Shown: positions 1 through 10,998, numbered from the stretch's first letter. The stretch is 64,000 nt of DNA from Luteimonas gilva (GCF_005239095.1 NZ_SZUA01000002.1:62001-126000); one strand, 5' to 3'. Program-made: numbers and translations. The notes: a model not told the origin generated them from the sequence alone.

Positions 1-738
1 AAGCGCCAGTTCCAGCAGGTCGACGCGCTGCTGATCGACGACATCCAATTCTTCGCCGGCAAGGACCGCACCCAGGAAGAGTTCTTCCACACCTTCAACG
101 CCTTGTTCGACGGCAAGCAGCAGATCATCCTCACCTGCGACCGCTATCCGCGCGAAGTCGAAGGCTTGGAGCCGCGGCTGAAATCGCGCCTGGCCTGGGG
201 GCTGTCGGTGGCGATCGAGCCGCCCGACTTCGAGACGCGCGCCCAGATCGTGCTGTCCAAGGCGCGCGAGCGCGGCACCCTGATTCCGGAAGATGTCGCT
301 TTTCTCATCGCCAAGAAGATGCGCAGCAACGTGCGCGACCTGGAAGGCGCGCTCAACACCTTGGCCGCGCGCGCCAACTTCACCGGGCGCAGCATCACCG
401 CCGAATTCGCCCAGGAAACGCTGCGCGATCTGCTACGCGCGCAGCAGCAGGCGATCGGCATCCCCAACATCCAGAAGACCGTGGCAGACTACTACGGCCT
501 GCAATTGAAGGATTTGCTGTCCAAGCGGCGGACGCGTTCGCTGGCCCGGCCGCGCCAGGTAGCGATGGCGCTGGCCAAGGAGCTGACCGAACACAGCCTG
601 CCGGAGATCGGCGACGCTTTCGCGGGCCGCGACCACACCACCGTTTTGCATGCTTGCCGCCAGATCCGCAGCTTGTTGGAGACCGACGGCAAGCTGCACG
701 AGGACTGGGACAAGCTGATCCGGAAACTCAGTGAGTAA
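1..738 (+). CDS. dnaA: chromosomal replication initiator DnaA (5' truncated by window edge)
   Basis: The last 245 codons of DnaA, the AAA+ ATPase that binds DnaA boxes and opens oriC; the reading frame is open from base 1, so the N-terminus lies outside the window. Visible are Walker B (LLIDDIQFF, fragment residues 10-18), the sensor stretch [11 protein letters not shown], the arginine-rich PRLKSRL, and the domain IV DNA-binding signature [15 protein letters not shown] near the C-terminus. It is followed by a gap with DnaA-box matches and then dnaN, the classic gene order at a bacterial replication start. Confidence 0.98.
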   Translation, partial: KRQFQQVDALLIDDIQFFAGKDRTQEEFFHTFNALFDGKQQIILTCDRYPREVEGLEPRLKSRLAWGLSVAIEPPDFETRAQIVLSKARERGTLIPEDVAFLIAKKMRSNVRDLEGALNTLAARANFTGRSITAEFAQETLRDLLRAQQQAIGIPNIQKTVADYYGLQLKDLLSKRRTRSLARPRQVAMALAKELTEHSLPEIGDAFAGRDHTTVLHACRQIRSLLETDGKLHEDWDKLIRKLSE

Positions 739-964
739 CTGCGCTCGTCAGTTGTGGATAATTCGGGGATAAACGCCGCCGGAAAAGTTACCCACAGCTT
801 GTGCAGCCCCCCAACAGCCCTTTACCAAACGGGTTTGTTAGGGCTGAATAATCAATAAAAACAATGTGTTAGTTGAGTTACCCACCGTTATCCGCGACAC
901 CATCACCACCAAGCTTTTGATTTATCCATCCGTCTAGAACCAGAGCGAAGGGGATCAGGCCCGC
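739..964. other. candidate oriC / DnaA-box cluster between dnaA and dnaN
   Basis: This 226-base gap holds one exact DnaA box (TTATCCACA, minus strand, 753-761) and one 8-of-9 match (TTACCCACA, 788-796). Looser 7-of-9 matches lie at 764-772 (minus), 878-886, 888-896 and 922-930. An AT-rich stretch at about 845-877 could be the unwinding element. The dnaN promoter must also lie here. oriC next to dnaA is established in related bacteria; that this particular gap is the origin, rather than the gap upstream of dnaA (outside the window), is inference. Confidence 0.6.
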
Positions 965-2062
965 ATGCGTTTCAGTCTGCAACGCGAAGTCTTGCTCAAG
1001 CCGTTGGCGCAAGTGGTCAACGTGGTCGAACGTCGGCAGACCCTGCCCGTCTTGGCCAATCTGTTGGTGCAGGTGAAGAAAGGCCAGTTGTCGCTGACCG
1101 GTACCGATCTGGAAGTGGAGATGATCGCCCGCGCCGCGGTGGACGATGCGCAGGACGGCGAGATCACTGTGCCGGCCCGCAAGTGGTTCGAAATCGTCCG
1201 CGCCCTGCCCGACGGCAGCAAGGTCACGGTCAGCCAGTCCGGCGACAAGATCACGGTGCAAGCTGGGCGCAGCCGCTTCACGCTCGCCAGCTTGCCGGCC
1301 AACGATTTCCCGTCGATCGACGAGGTCGAAGCGACCGAACGGGTTCAGGTGCCGGAAGCCTCGCTGAAGGAACTGATCGAACGCACCGCGTTCGCGATGG
1401 CCCAGCAAGACGTGCGCTACTACCTCAACGGCCTGCTGTTCGACCTGAGCGACAAAGTGCTGCGCTGTGTGGCCACCGACGGCCATCGCCTGGCCTTGTG
1501 CGAAGCGGCGTTGGACGGTGGCGGCGGCAAGCGCCAGATCATCGTGCCGCGCAAGGGCGTGCAAGAGCTGCAGCGCCTGCTGGAAGGCGGCGATCGCAAT
1601 CTGGAGCTGGAATTGGGCCGTAGCCACATCCGGGTCAAGCGCGACGATGTCACTTTCACTTCAAAGCTGATCGACGGCCGCTTCCCCGATTACGAGGCCG
1701 TGATCCCGATCGGCGCCGACCGCGAGGTCAAGGTCGACCGCGAAGCCTTGCGCGCTTCGCTGCAGCGTGCGGCGATCCTGTCCAACGAGAAATACCGCGG
1801 CGTCCGCGTCGAAGTGTCGCCGGGCCAGCTGAAGATCAACGCCCACAACCCCGAGCAGGAAGAGGCGCAGGAAGAAGTCGAGGCCGACACCAAGGTCGAC
1901 GGCCTGGCCATTGGCTTCAACGTGAACTACCTGCTCGATGCGCTCACCGCCTTGCGCGACGAACATGTGGTGATCGCCCTGCGCGACGCCAATTCGTCGG
2001 CGCTGGTCCGCGAAGCCAGCAACGAACGCTGCCGCCATGTGGTGATGCCGCTCCGGCTGTGA
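965..2062 (+). CDS. dnaN: DNA polymerase III beta subunit (sliding clamp)
   Basis: Beta clamp of 365 residues, essentially the E. coli length, which dimerises into a ring and tethers polymerases to DNA. The N-terminus (MRFSLQREVLLKPLAQV) and the C-terminal MPLRL are typical of gammaproteobacterial DnaN. A purine-rich GAAGGGGA sits about 10 bases before the ATG. An acidic insert (EEAQEEVEADTKVD) lies in domain 3. It lies in the dnaA-dnaN-recF-gyrB block and is followed by a parS-like site and a GC-rich hairpin before recF. Confidence 0.98.
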   Translation: MRFSLQREVLLKPLAQVVNVVERRQTLPVLANLLVQVKKGQLSLTGTDLEVEMIARAAVDDAQDGEITVPARKWFEIVRALPDGSKVTVSQSGDKITVQAGRSRFTLASLPANDFPSIDEVEATERVQVPEASLKELIERTAFAMAQQDVRYYLNGLLFDLSDKVLRCVATDGHRLALCEAALDGGGGKRQIIVPRKGVQELQRLLEGGDRNLELELGRSHIRVKRDDVTFTSKLIDGRFPDYEAVIPIGADREVKVDREALRASLQRAAILSNEKYRGVRVEVSPGQLKINAHNPEQEEAQEEVEADTKVDGLAIGFNVNYLLDALTALRDEHVVIALRDANSSALVREASNERCRHVVMPLRL

Positions 2063-2074
2063 TGAGCGGGATTC

Positions 2075-2090
2075 AGTTCCACGTGAAACA
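2075..2090. promoter_or_regulatory. parS-like site 1 (ParB/Spo0J binding)
   Basis: AGTTCCACGTGAAACA matches the bacterial parS consensus TGTTNCACGTGNAACA at every position except the first (T to A). It lies 13 bases after the dnaN stop codon and is the first of three such sites within 1.1 kb. Confidence 0.8.
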
Positions 2091-2093
2091 TCG

Positions 2094-2115
2094 CCGCCCG
2101 GTTCTTGCCGGGCGG
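2094..2115 (+). terminator. GC-rich hairpin between dnaN and recF
   Basis: An 8-bp perfect stem (CCGCCCGG / CCGGGCGG) with a 6-base loop, followed by TGTCGTTTT. The T tract is interrupted, so this may be a weak terminator or attenuator between dnaN and recF rather than a full stop. It directly follows parS-like site 1. Confidence 0.45.
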
Positions 2116-2135
2116 TGTCGTTTTGGGCGCCCGCT

Positions 2136-3206
2136 ATGCGCCTGACCCGACTCGACGTCCAGCGCCTACGCCGTCTCGAGCCCGTCTCGATCGCCCCTGG
2201 CCCAACCCTCAACTGGATCACCGGCGACAACGGCGCCGGCAAGACCAGCCTGCTCGAAGCGATCCACCTGCTGGCTTACGGACGCAGCTTCCGCGGCCCG
2301 GTCCGCGATGGGCTGATCCGGACGGGCGCCGAGTCGCTGGAAGTCTTCGCCGAATGGCAGGAAGCCTCGCGGCAGCGCCGGGTAGGGTTGCGCCACACCG
2401 GGCAGACCTGGGAGGGGCGCCTGGATGGAGCTTCTGCCGCCGCGCTGGGCGAACTCTGCGCCGCGCTTGCCGTGGTGACCTTCGAACCGGGCAGCCATGC
2501 CTTGGTGTCCGGCGGCGGCGAACCCCGCCGGCGCTGGCTGGATTGGGGTTTGTTCCACGTGGAACAGGACTTCCTGCCGCTGTGGCGGCGTTACGCCCGG
2601 GCCCTGAAGCAGCGCAATGCCTTGCTGAAGGGGCGGCCGAAGCCGGATCAGCTGGACGTGTGGGAACGCGAGCTAGCCGAGGCAGGGGAACCGCTCACCT
2701 CGCGCCGCCAGGCCTATCTGGACCGCCTGCAGCCGCAATTGACGGCCGTGGCCAGCGACCTGGTTCCATCGCTGGGGCAGGCGGGGCTGGACTTCCAGCC
2801 CGGTTGGCGGCGCCAGGAGTTGTCGCTGGCCGATGCGCTGCTGGTGGCCCGCGAGCGGGATCTGGCGACCGGCTACACCTCGGTCGGCCCGCACCGGGCC
2901 GATTGGCGCATCGAATATGCCGCCCGGCCCGGCCGCGAGGCCCTGTCCCGTGGCCAAGCCAAGCTGACCGCGCTGGCCTGCCTGCTGGCCCAGGCCGAAG
3001 ATTACGCGGCGGAGCGGGGCGAGTGGCCGGTGGTGGCGCTGGACGATCTGGCTTCCGAGTTGGACCGGGCCCATCAGCATCAGCTGCTGGCAAGACTGCA
3101 AGCTAGCGGGGCCCAGGTTTTCATTACAGGGACCGACAAGCCTGAGGAAATCAGAGACGCCGAATGGTTCCACGTGGAACATGGGCGGGTCATCCGCGGT
3201 ATCTGA
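2136..3206 (+). CDS. recF: DNA replication and repair protein RecF
   Basis: RecF, an SMC-like ATPase that helps load RecA at gapped DNA; 356 residues, the normal length. Walker A is GDNGAGKT (residues 30-37), the ABC-type signature is SRGQAKLTALA, and Walker B is VVALDDLASELD. The start at 2136 (MRLTRLDVQRL) is chosen because RecF proteins begin with this strand; the in-frame ATG at 2115 lies in the hairpin tail. The gene contains two parS-like sites, each read as the peptide FHVE, so the coding sequence also carries the segregation signal. Confidence 0.96.
   Translation: MRLTRLDVQRLRRLEPVSIAPGPTLNWITGDNGAGKTSLLEAIHLLAYGRSFRGPVRDGLIRTGAESLEVFAEWQEASRQRRVGLRHTGQTWEGRLDGASAAALGELCAALAVVTFEPGSHALVSGGGEPRRRWLDWGLFHVEQDFLPLWRRYARALKQRNALLKGRPKPDQLDVWERELAEAGEPLTSRRQAYLDRLQPQLTAVASDLVPSLGQAGLDFQPGWRRQELSLADALLVARERDLATGYTSVGPHRADWRIEYAARPGREALSRGQAKLTALACLLAQAEDYAAERGEWPVVALDDLASELDRAHQHQLLARLQASGAQVFITGTDKPEEIRDAEWFHVEHGRVIRGI
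2551..2566. promoter_or_regulatory. parS site 2, perfect match, inside recF
   Basis: TGTTCCACGTGGAACA is a perfect 16-base palindrome matching the parS consensus TGTTNCACGTGNAACA at all fixed positions. It lies inside recF and is translated as part of LFHVEQ. Confidence 0.93.
3166..3181. promoter_or_regulatory. parS-like site 3 at the end of recF
   Basis: GGTTCCACGTGGAACA matches the parS consensus at all positions except the first (T to G). It lies 25 bases before the end of recF and is translated as WFHVEH. Confidence 0.85.
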
Positions 3207-3224
3207 AGGCTTCAGCGATCCTTA

Positions 3225-3383
3225 CTTCTCCCGCTTGCGGGAGAAGGCGGGAAGCGCCGGATGAGGGCGCGCAAGGTGGGGATAGCTACCAATGAGGGAT
3301 AACGGCATCCAGTGCGGCCCTGAATTGCGCCGCGATCGGAGACTACGCGCGCTCTCACCAACCTCTCCCGCAAGCGAGAGAGG
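3225..3383. repeat. paired palindromic repeats in the recF-gyrB gap
   Basis: Two short palindromes about 115 bases apart. At 3225-3246 there is a perfect 10-bp stem (CTTCTCCCGC / GCGGGAGAAG) with a TT loop; at 3362-3383 an almost perfect one (CCTCTCCCGC / GCGAGAGAGG, AA loop). The 323-base gap 3207-3529 otherwise holds only the gyrB promoter and leader. The layout resembles REP pairs and the inner part of the composite element at 51948-52109. Confidence 0.6.
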
Positions 3384-3444
3384 GCTAAGACGTTGCGAGC
3401 GGGGAGTGCCGGCCGGCTGCACAGGCGCTTGCAGCGGCCCCAGA

Positions 3445-3453
3445 TGCTATAAT
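3445..3453 (+). promoter_or_regulatory. extended -10 promoter for gyrB
   Basis: TGCTATAAT carries a perfect TATAAT hexamer (3448-3453) with the extended -10 TG motif. No good -35 stands 16-18 bases upstream, as expected for an extended -10 promoter. The inferred start point near 3460 leaves a leader of about 70 bases before gyrB. Confidence 0.65.
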
Positions 3454-3478
3454 TCCCGGAGCAATCCCCTATAGCTAA

Positions 3479-5983
<2,505 letters not shown>

Positions 5984-5997
5984 TTTCCGGTGGCTAT

Positions 5998-6018
5998 GGC
6001 CGGGCCGCGCGCCCGGCC
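5998..6018 (+). terminator. hairpin after gyrB
   Basis: A perfect 8-bp GC stem (GGCCGGGC / GCCCGGCC) with a CGCGC loop, 15 bases after the gyrB stop and followed by GGTTTG. The T run is short, so termination strength is uncertain. A TTGACA hexamer at 6022-6027 just beyond it may be the -35 of the next gene's promoter. Confidence 0.5.
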
Positions 6019-6091
6019 GGTTTGACATCGCCTTCAGGTAGCCCGGCTTACAAAACGGCCGTCGGCCTTCGACGCCTCAATGGGGGAAGCC

Positions 6092-6895
6092 ATGAAAGCA
6101 GTCTGCTTGGGCGTCGCGATCGCCTGCCTGGTCGCGGCCTGCGCCACCACCGTCTCGCCGACCGGACGCCGGCAAATGGTCGGCGGGGTCTCGCAGCAGG
6201 AGCTGAACCAGCTCGGCGCGCAGGCCTTCTCCGAAGCCAAAAGCAAGGGCCCGATCAGCAACAACGCCAAGCAGAACGCCTACGTGCGCTGCGTGGTCGC
6301 CGCGATCACCCGCGAGCTGCCGCCGGGCGCGCAAGCCGGCTGGGAAACCGCGCTGTTCGCCAATCAGGAACCGAACGCGTTCGCGCTGCCGGGCGGCAAG
6401 GTCGGGGTCAACACCGGCATCTTCACGGTCGCGCGCAACCAGGATCAGCTGGCCGCGGTCATCGCCCACGAAATCGGCCACGTCGTCTCGCGCCACCACG
6501 ACGAACGCATCACCCGCCAGATGGGCGCGCAGGGCGCGCTGCAGATCCTCGGCGCGCTGGCCGGCTCGCGCTACGGCGAGGGCGCCGGCAACGCCGCCGT
6601 GCAGAGCGGCAGCATCCTCGCCCAGACCGGCTTCCTGCTGCCCGGCTCGCGCCAACAGGAGACCGAAGCGGACGTGGTCGGCCAGCAGCTGATGGCGCGC
6701 GCAGGCTTCGATCCGCGCCAGGCGGTGAACCTGTGGGAGAACATGATCGCCGCCGGCGGCAGCCGTCCGCCGCAGTGGCTGTCCACCCACCCCGATCCGC
6801 AAGCCCGCATCTCCGAGCTGCGCCAGCGTTCGGCCCAACTGGTGCCGGTCTACGAACAGGCGCGCGCCGCCGGGCGCAAGCCCAACTGCGGCTGA
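6092..6895 (+). CDS. M48 family zinc metallopeptidase lipoprotein
   Basis: Secreted, lipid-anchored zinc protease of the M48 (BepA/LoiP-like) family, probably in outer-membrane protein quality control. The signal peptide ends in a lipobox (LVAAC, Cys17). The zinc motif HEIGH is at about residues 125-129, and the third ligand glutamate lies in ETEAD near residue 190. A conserved HPDPQAR block follows near the C-terminus. The start at 6092 is preferred over the in-frame ATG at 6080 because GGGGGAAGC gives it a Shine-Dalgarno sequence and a clean signal peptide. Confidence 0.9.
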   Translation: MKAVCLGVAIACLVAACATTVSPTGRRQMVGGVSQQELNQLGAQAFSEAKSKGPISNNAKQNAYVRCVVAAITRELPPGAQAGWETALFANQEPNAFALPGGKVGVNTGIFTVARNQDQLAAVIAHEIGHVVSRHHDERITRQMGAQGALQILGALAGSRYGEGAGNAAVQSGSILAQTGFLLPGSRQQETEADVVGQQLMARAGFDPRQAVNLWENMIAAGGSRPPQWLSTHPDPQARISELRQRSAQLVPVYEQARAAGRKPNCG

Positions 6896-7024
6896 GGCCG
6901 AGAGCGGCTCCTGCGAAAACTTTGCGACTTTTGAAGGTCTGTTCTGTTAGCGTGGCCGCCCCCGGGGCCGTGCACCCGAATTCCCTCTTCAACCGTTAGC
7001 CGTATCCAGTTCCGAGGAATGTCG

Positions 7025-8188
7025 ATGAAAACCCACCTTCCCGCCAGCCTGCTGATCGCCGCCGCTATCTCCGCCGTTTTCGCCGCACCGGCTTACGGCC
7101 AGGCGATGGGCAACAACTCCGATCAGACCAAGCCGCGCGCCGGTGACCGCAACGGTGTCGGCAGCGAAAGCATGCGCGCGCAGCGCGATCGGCGAAAGGC
7201 GGAGTTGGGCCAGAAGAAGACCGATCAGCAAGCCGAGGCGACCGCGCCGCTGTTCCCCAACGCGACGCGCCAGGAACCCGACGCCAAGGCCAGCAGCAAA
7301 ACCTTGAAGGCGCTGCAGTCCGCGCAGGAAGCGTACGAAAAGCAGGACTTCGCCGGCACCGTCGCGCAAGCAGAGAAGATCGCGAACAACCCCGAAGCCA
7401 ACGCCTACGAAAAAGGCTTCGCGTACCAGCTGGCCGGCAGCGCATCTGCCGACGCGAACAACGAAGCCAAGGCCGCCGAGTACTTCCAGAAAGCGCTGGA
7501 CAGCAACGGCCTGGACAACAACAGCCATTACCAGGTGATGAGCAATCTGGCGACGGTGCAGTTCGGCCTGGACCAGTACGACGCTTCGTTGAAGACGCTG
7601 GACCGGTTCCTCGCCGAAACCAAGGTCGAAGATCCCAAATACCAGTCCATGCGCGGCAGCATTCTGCTCAGCCTCAACCGCAACGACGAAGCGGCCAAGC
7701 TCTACCAGGATTTGTACGCCAAGAATCCGAACGACAAGAAGCTGCTGATGAACGCGGTGGCCGCGCTGCAACAGGCCGACAAATACGACCAAGCCAATGG
7801 CTTGCTCGGCGAGGCTTACAAGAAGGGCCAATTGACCGAGGCGCGCGAGTACAAAGCGCTGTACGCCGGCTACCTCAATTCGGACAAGTGGAAGGAAGCC
7901 AAAGCGGTGATCGAAGACGGCGCCGCCAAAGGCCTGCTGCCGCAAGACGCCGACTTGGCCCGCGCCTACATGATCGTGGCGCAGAAGGCGTACGCCGACG
8001 ACGACGCGAAGACGGCCGAGGAAATGTACGGCAAGGCCGCGCCGATCGCCGCCGACGGCGAGGCTTACCTGAACCTCGCCAAGGTTTATAGTTTCCAGGG
8101 CAAGAAAGCCCAGGCCAAAGAGGCCGCGCAGAAGGCGCTGGACAAGGGCGTGAAGGATCCCGCCCAGGCGAATTCGCTGCTCAAGTAA
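7025..8188 (+). CDS. secreted tetratricopeptide-repeat protein
   Basis: 387-residue exported protein with an N-terminal signal peptide (cleavage probably at AYG-QA, residue 25) and a long alpha-helical TPR-type region (about 90-380) with repeated A-x-x-Y-x-K/A-A patterns. It is alanine- and lysine-rich with no cysteine-based lipobox. TPR proteins of this sort scaffold envelope complexes; the partner is unknown. It lies just upstream of the tonB-exbB-exbD cluster but has the tonB promoter between. ATG 7025 is preferred over 7019 because GAGGA at 7014-7018 would abut the earlier ATG. Confidence 0.75.
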   Translation: MKTHLPASLLIAAAISAVFAAPAYGQAMGNNSDQTKPRAGDRNGVGSESMRAQRDRRKAELGQKKTDQQAEATAPLFPNATRQEPDAKASSKTLKALQSAQEAYEKQDFAGTVAQAEKIANNPEANAYEKGFAYQLAGSASADANNEAKAAEYFQKALDSNGLDNNSHYQVMSNLATVQFGLDQYDASLKTLDRFLAETKVEDPKYQSMRGSILLSLNRNDEAAKLYQDLYAKNPNDKKLLMNAVAALQQADKYDQANGLLGEAYKKGQLTEAREYKALYAGYLNSDKWKEAKAVIEDGAAKGLLPQDADLARAYMIVAQKAYADDDAKTAEEMYGKAAPIAADGEAYLNLAKVYSFQGKKAQAKEAAQKALDKGVKDPAQANSLLK

Positions 8189-8216
8189 GTAAGTATTTCA
8201 TTAAGCGCGGAATCGA

Positions 8217-8245
8217 TTGGAACGACGCCGCTCGATTGGTATAAG
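8217..8245 (+). promoter_or_regulatory. sigma-70 type promoter for the tonB cluster
   Basis: TTGGAA (8217-8222), a 17-base spacer and TATAAG (8240-8245): good spacing and near-consensus hexamers. The inferred start point near 8252 leaves 80 bases before the preferred tonB start. A direct repeat (TCGATTGG) lies within the spacer and upstream flank. I saw no convincing Fur box overlapping it. Confidence 0.6.
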
Positions 8246-8333
8246 CTAAGAGGTTCATGCGGCCAAGCAGGGCCGCATGTCCTCGAAAACTGATCCGCGG
8301 CGCTGCGGCGCCGAGCCCAATGCAGAGCTCCGC

Positions 8334-9002
8334 ATGATCGAACGTCTCGCCCGCCACGAGAACTCAGACGACCGCGAACCAGGACTGAACTGGCCGCGCA
8401 TCGCCGGTATCACGTTGGCGATCGCCATCCATGCCGCGGCGCTGCTGCTGCTGTTGGCGCCGATTTCGCCGCCGCCGCAAGAAGACGAACGCGACGACCG
8501 CGTCGATGTGACCTTCATCGAACCGCCGCCGCCGCCGCCGCCGCCGCCGCCTCCGCCGCCGGAACCGCCCAAGCCGATGCCGATCAAGGAGCTGTCGCCT
8601 CCGCGTCCGTCGCCTGTGCCGCCGCCGCCGGATGCGCCGCCGATCATCGTCGACGAAGCGCGCGCCACCGACGTGCAGGCGCCGCCGCCCGCGCCGCCCG
8701 CGCCGCCGGCTCCGGTCGCCTCGATGGAGGCCACCGTCGACATTTCGTCGAAGAACATGAATCCGCCGAAATATCCGCCGGAAGAGCAGCGCCGCAACAT
8801 CCAAGGCACCGTGGTGCTCGTGATCACCGTGGACGCCAACGGCAACGCCACCGACGTGCAGGTCGAACAGTCCAGCGGCAACCGCAACCTAGACCGCGCC
8901 GCGGTCCAGGCGGCGAAGCGCTGGCGCTTCAACCCCGCGCAGTCCGGCGGACAGAAAACCGCCGGTCGCGTCCGCGTCCCGGTCGAATTCAAACTCGGCT
9001 GA
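8334..9002 (+). CDS. tonB: energy transducer TonB
   Basis: Inner-membrane-anchored TonB, which carries proton-motive energy from ExbBD to outer-membrane receptors. From the 8334 ATG: a cytoplasmic tail, one membrane segment (about 22-44), a proline-rich periplasmic spacer with a run of about 11 prolines encoded by a CCG tract, and a C-terminal TonB domain (about 135-222) with the conserved NPPKYPPEE and RWRFNPA segments. An in-frame ATG at 8277 would add 19 residues and cannot be excluded. exbB and two exbD genes follow. Confidence 0.92.
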   Translation: MIERLARHENSDDREPGLNWPRIAGITLAIAIHAAALLLLLAPISPPPQEDERDDRVDVTFIEPPPPPPPPPPPPPEPPKPMPIKELSPPRPSPVPPPPDAPPIIVDEARATDVQAPPPAPPAPPAPVASMEATVDISSKNMNPPKYPPEEQRRNIQGTVVLVITVDANGNATDVQVEQSSGNRNLDRAAVQAAKRWRFNPAQSGGQKTAGRVRVPVEFKLG

Positions 9003-9089
9003 TGCCGGTGTGAGAGCAAGCGGTACCGTTATATAAATTAGAGAAACCAGCGTCACCCAATCCTTCCACGACATTCAAAGGTAAGCGTC

Positions 9090-9842
9090 ATGCTGCAGGA
9101 AACCGCCACCGCCGCCGCCGGTAACAACAACGCCGCGGCCCTACAGCAGATGAGCTTCGGCCATCTGCTCCAGAACTTCGACGCCGTCGGCTGGATCGTG
9201 TTCGTCACCCTGGCCCTGATGTCGGTGATGTCGGTCTACTGGATCGTCATCAACTTCATCAAGAACACGCGCCTGCGCGGCCGCGCCGACCGTGTGGTCA
9301 GCACGTTCTGGGAAACCCCGAACGCGCAGGACGCGATCCGCTTCATGGAAGAGCAGCCCAAGAGCGAGCCCTTCTCGAAGATCGCGCTCGACGCCGCTCA
9401 GGCCGCCGCCCACCACCAGCGCCACGAAGGCTCGCGCCTGGTCGAGTCGCTGAACCGCTCCGAGTTCGTCGACCGCGCCCTGCGCCAAGGCGTGACCCGC
9501 GAATCGATGCGCCTGGAAAGCGGCCTCACCGTGCTCGCCACGGTCGGTTCGACCGCTCCGTTCGTCGGCCTGCTCGGCACGGTGTGGGGCATCTACCACG
9601 CCCTGATCCGCATCGGCTCGTCGGGCGACGCGTCGATCTCCGCAGTGGCCGGCCCGGTGGGCGAGGCGCTGATCATGACCGCGATCGGCTTGTTCGTGGC
9701 GATCCCGGCGGTGCTGGCGTACAACTTCTTCGTCCGCCTGAACCGCGTCACCAACAACAAGTTCGACACCTTCGCCCACGACTTGCACGACTTCTTCGCG
9801 ACCGGCGCCCGCGTCGGCGAAGCCGCCGTCGCCCGTCGCTGA
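9090..9842 (+). CDS. exbB: MotA/TolQ/ExbB proton channel family protein
   Basis: ExbB, the pentameric proton-channel subunit of the Ton motor; 250 residues with an N-terminal membrane segment (about 28-50) and two more in the C-terminal half (around GSTAPFVGLLGTVWGIYHAL and AIGLFVAIPAVLAYNFF). It follows tonB by 87 bases; a TATAAA element at 9032-9037 may mark an internal promoter. Adjacent to two exbD genes, so a dedicated TonB-ExbBD system. Confidence 0.93.
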   Translation: MLQETATAAAGNNNAAALQQMSFGHLLQNFDAVGWIVFVTLALMSVMSVYWIVINFIKNTRLRGRADRVVSTFWETPNAQDAIRFMEEQPKSEPFSKIALDAAQAAAHHQRHEGSRLVESLNRSEFVDRALRQGVTRESMRLESGLTVLATVGSTAPFVGLLGTVWGIYHALIRIGSSGDASISAVAGPVGEALIMTAIGLFVAIPAVLAYNFFVRLNRVTNNKFDTFAHDLHDFFATGARVGEAAVARR

Positions 9843-9872
9843 TCGCGAACGTAGCTTTAGAGGAATACTGAC

Positions 9873-10295
9873 ATGGCCTTCAGCGCAGGCGACAACACCG
9901 GCGGCCCCATGGCCGAGATCAACGTCACGCCGCTCGTCGACGTGATGCTGGTGCTGTTGATCATCTTCATGATCACCACGCCCCTGATGCAGAACAAGAC
10001 GCAAGTCGAACTGCCGCGGGCGGATCTGAAGAAGAAAGACGAAGCCAAGCTGAAGGCCACGCCGATCCAGCTGGCGGTCAAGGAGGACGGTTCGTTGTTC
10101 TGGAACGACGAACCGATCACCAAGGACATCCTCGAAAGCCGCTTGTCCAGCGCGGCCCAGCTGCAGCCGCAGCCGCCGCTCAACCTGCGCGGCGACCGCA
10201 CCACCAAGATGCGCACGATCAACGAGATCACCAAGATCGCGCAGGCGCAGGGCATGCTCGACATCGGCTACGTGGCCACCAAACCGAAGAAGTAA
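9873..10295 (+). CDS. exbD: ExbD biopolymer transport protein, copy 1
   Basis: 140-residue ExbD, the peptidoglycan-side partner of ExbB. A short cytoplasmic stretch ([13 protein letters not shown]) precedes one membrane segment; the aspartate in LVDVMLVLL is the conserved proton-coupling residue. The periplasmic domain has the usual beta-alpha fold pattern. GAGGAA lies just upstream of the ATG. It sits 30 bases after exbB and 16 bases before the second exbD, in one transcription unit. Confidence 0.92.
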   Translation: MAFSAGDNTGGPMAEINVTPLVDVMLVLLIIFMITTPLMQNKTQVELPRADLKKKDEAKLKATPIQLAVKEDGSLFWNDEPITKDILESRLSSAAQLQPQPPLNLRGDRTTKMRTINEITKIAQAQGMLDIGYVATKPKK

Positions 10296-10311
10296 TCGGA
10301 GTTACGGAACC

Positions 10312-10731
10312 ATGGCATTCGCATCCAATTCCGGCGGCGGCCCGATGGCCGACATCAACGTCACGCCCCTCGTGGACGTGATGCTGGTGCTGTTGATCAT
10401 CTTCATGGTGACCATGCCGATCCAGTCGTTCCCGATCAAGGTCGACCTGCCGCAGAAGACCGACAAGCCGCAGGAGAATCCGAAGGAACCGCCGGAACCG
10501 ATTCGCTTGCGCATCGACGCGTCCAACCAGGTCTACTGGAACGACTCGCCGACGCCGATCTCGGCTTTGGAAAACATGATGTCCGCGGAAGTGCAGCGCG
10601 ACCCGACCAACCAGCCCACGCTCGAAATCGACACCAACGACGATGCCGAGTACGACGTGCTGGCCAAGGTGCTCGCCGCCGCCAAGAACGCCGAGATGGT
10701 CAAGATCGGCTTCGTCCAGAACACGCAATAA
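10312..10731 (+). CDS. exbD2: ExbD biopolymer transport protein, copy 2
   Basis: 139-residue second ExbD, with the same [16 protein letters not shown] membrane segment and conserved aspartate as copy 1 but a different periplasmic domain ([15 protein letters not shown]). Tandem exbD1-exbD2 behind exbB is the known arrangement in Xanthomonas, where the second ExbD is reported to be needed for some functions but not for iron uptake. A strong terminator follows at 10784-10811, closing the tonB-exbB-exbD1-exbD2 unit. Confidence 0.9.
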   Translation: MAFASNSGGGPMADINVTPLVDVMLVLLIIFMVTMPIQSFPIKVDLPQKTDKPQENPKEPPEPIRLRIDASNQVYWNDSPTPISALENMMSAEVQRDPTNQPTLEIDTNDDAEYDVLAKVLAAAKNAEMVKIGFVQNTQ

Positions 10732-10783
10732 CGAACACGCAATAACCGGCCACGGCCGGGACGCTTACCTACCTTTGATTTCG

Positions 10784-10811
10784 ATGCCGCCCGCGAGGGC
10801 GGCATTTTTTT
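10784..10811 (+). terminator. Rho-independent terminator of the tonB-exb operon
   Basis: A 9-bp perfect stem (ATGCCGCCC / GGGCGGCAT) with a GCGA tetraloop, followed by a run of seven Ts. It is the clearest intrinsic terminator in the window and separates exbD2 from the third exbD copy. Confidence 0.9.
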
Positions 10812-10840
10812 GTCCTGCTGCCGGGGTGCCGCGGCTCGGC

Positions 10841-10927
10841 TTTTGTAGGAGCGGCTTTAGCCGCGAGCTCTTCCCTCATGCCGCGACCTGACCGAAAAAG
10901 CTCGCGGCTAAAGCCGCTCCTACAAAA
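10841..10927. repeat. REPIN-like inverted repeat, GGAGCGGCTTTAGCC family
   Basis: Perfect 29-base arms (10841-10869 and 10899-10927) around a 29-base loop. The arm core is GTAGGAGCGGCTTTAGCC. The same family recurs at 41817-41910. It sits between the exb operon terminator and the third exbD. Confidence 0.85.
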
Positions 10928-10998
10928 AGCCGGCCCTTGCGGGTTCGATCGGGACGGGAGTAGGGTGGTTCCGAGCCAACGGAACAGGGGAGGACGCC

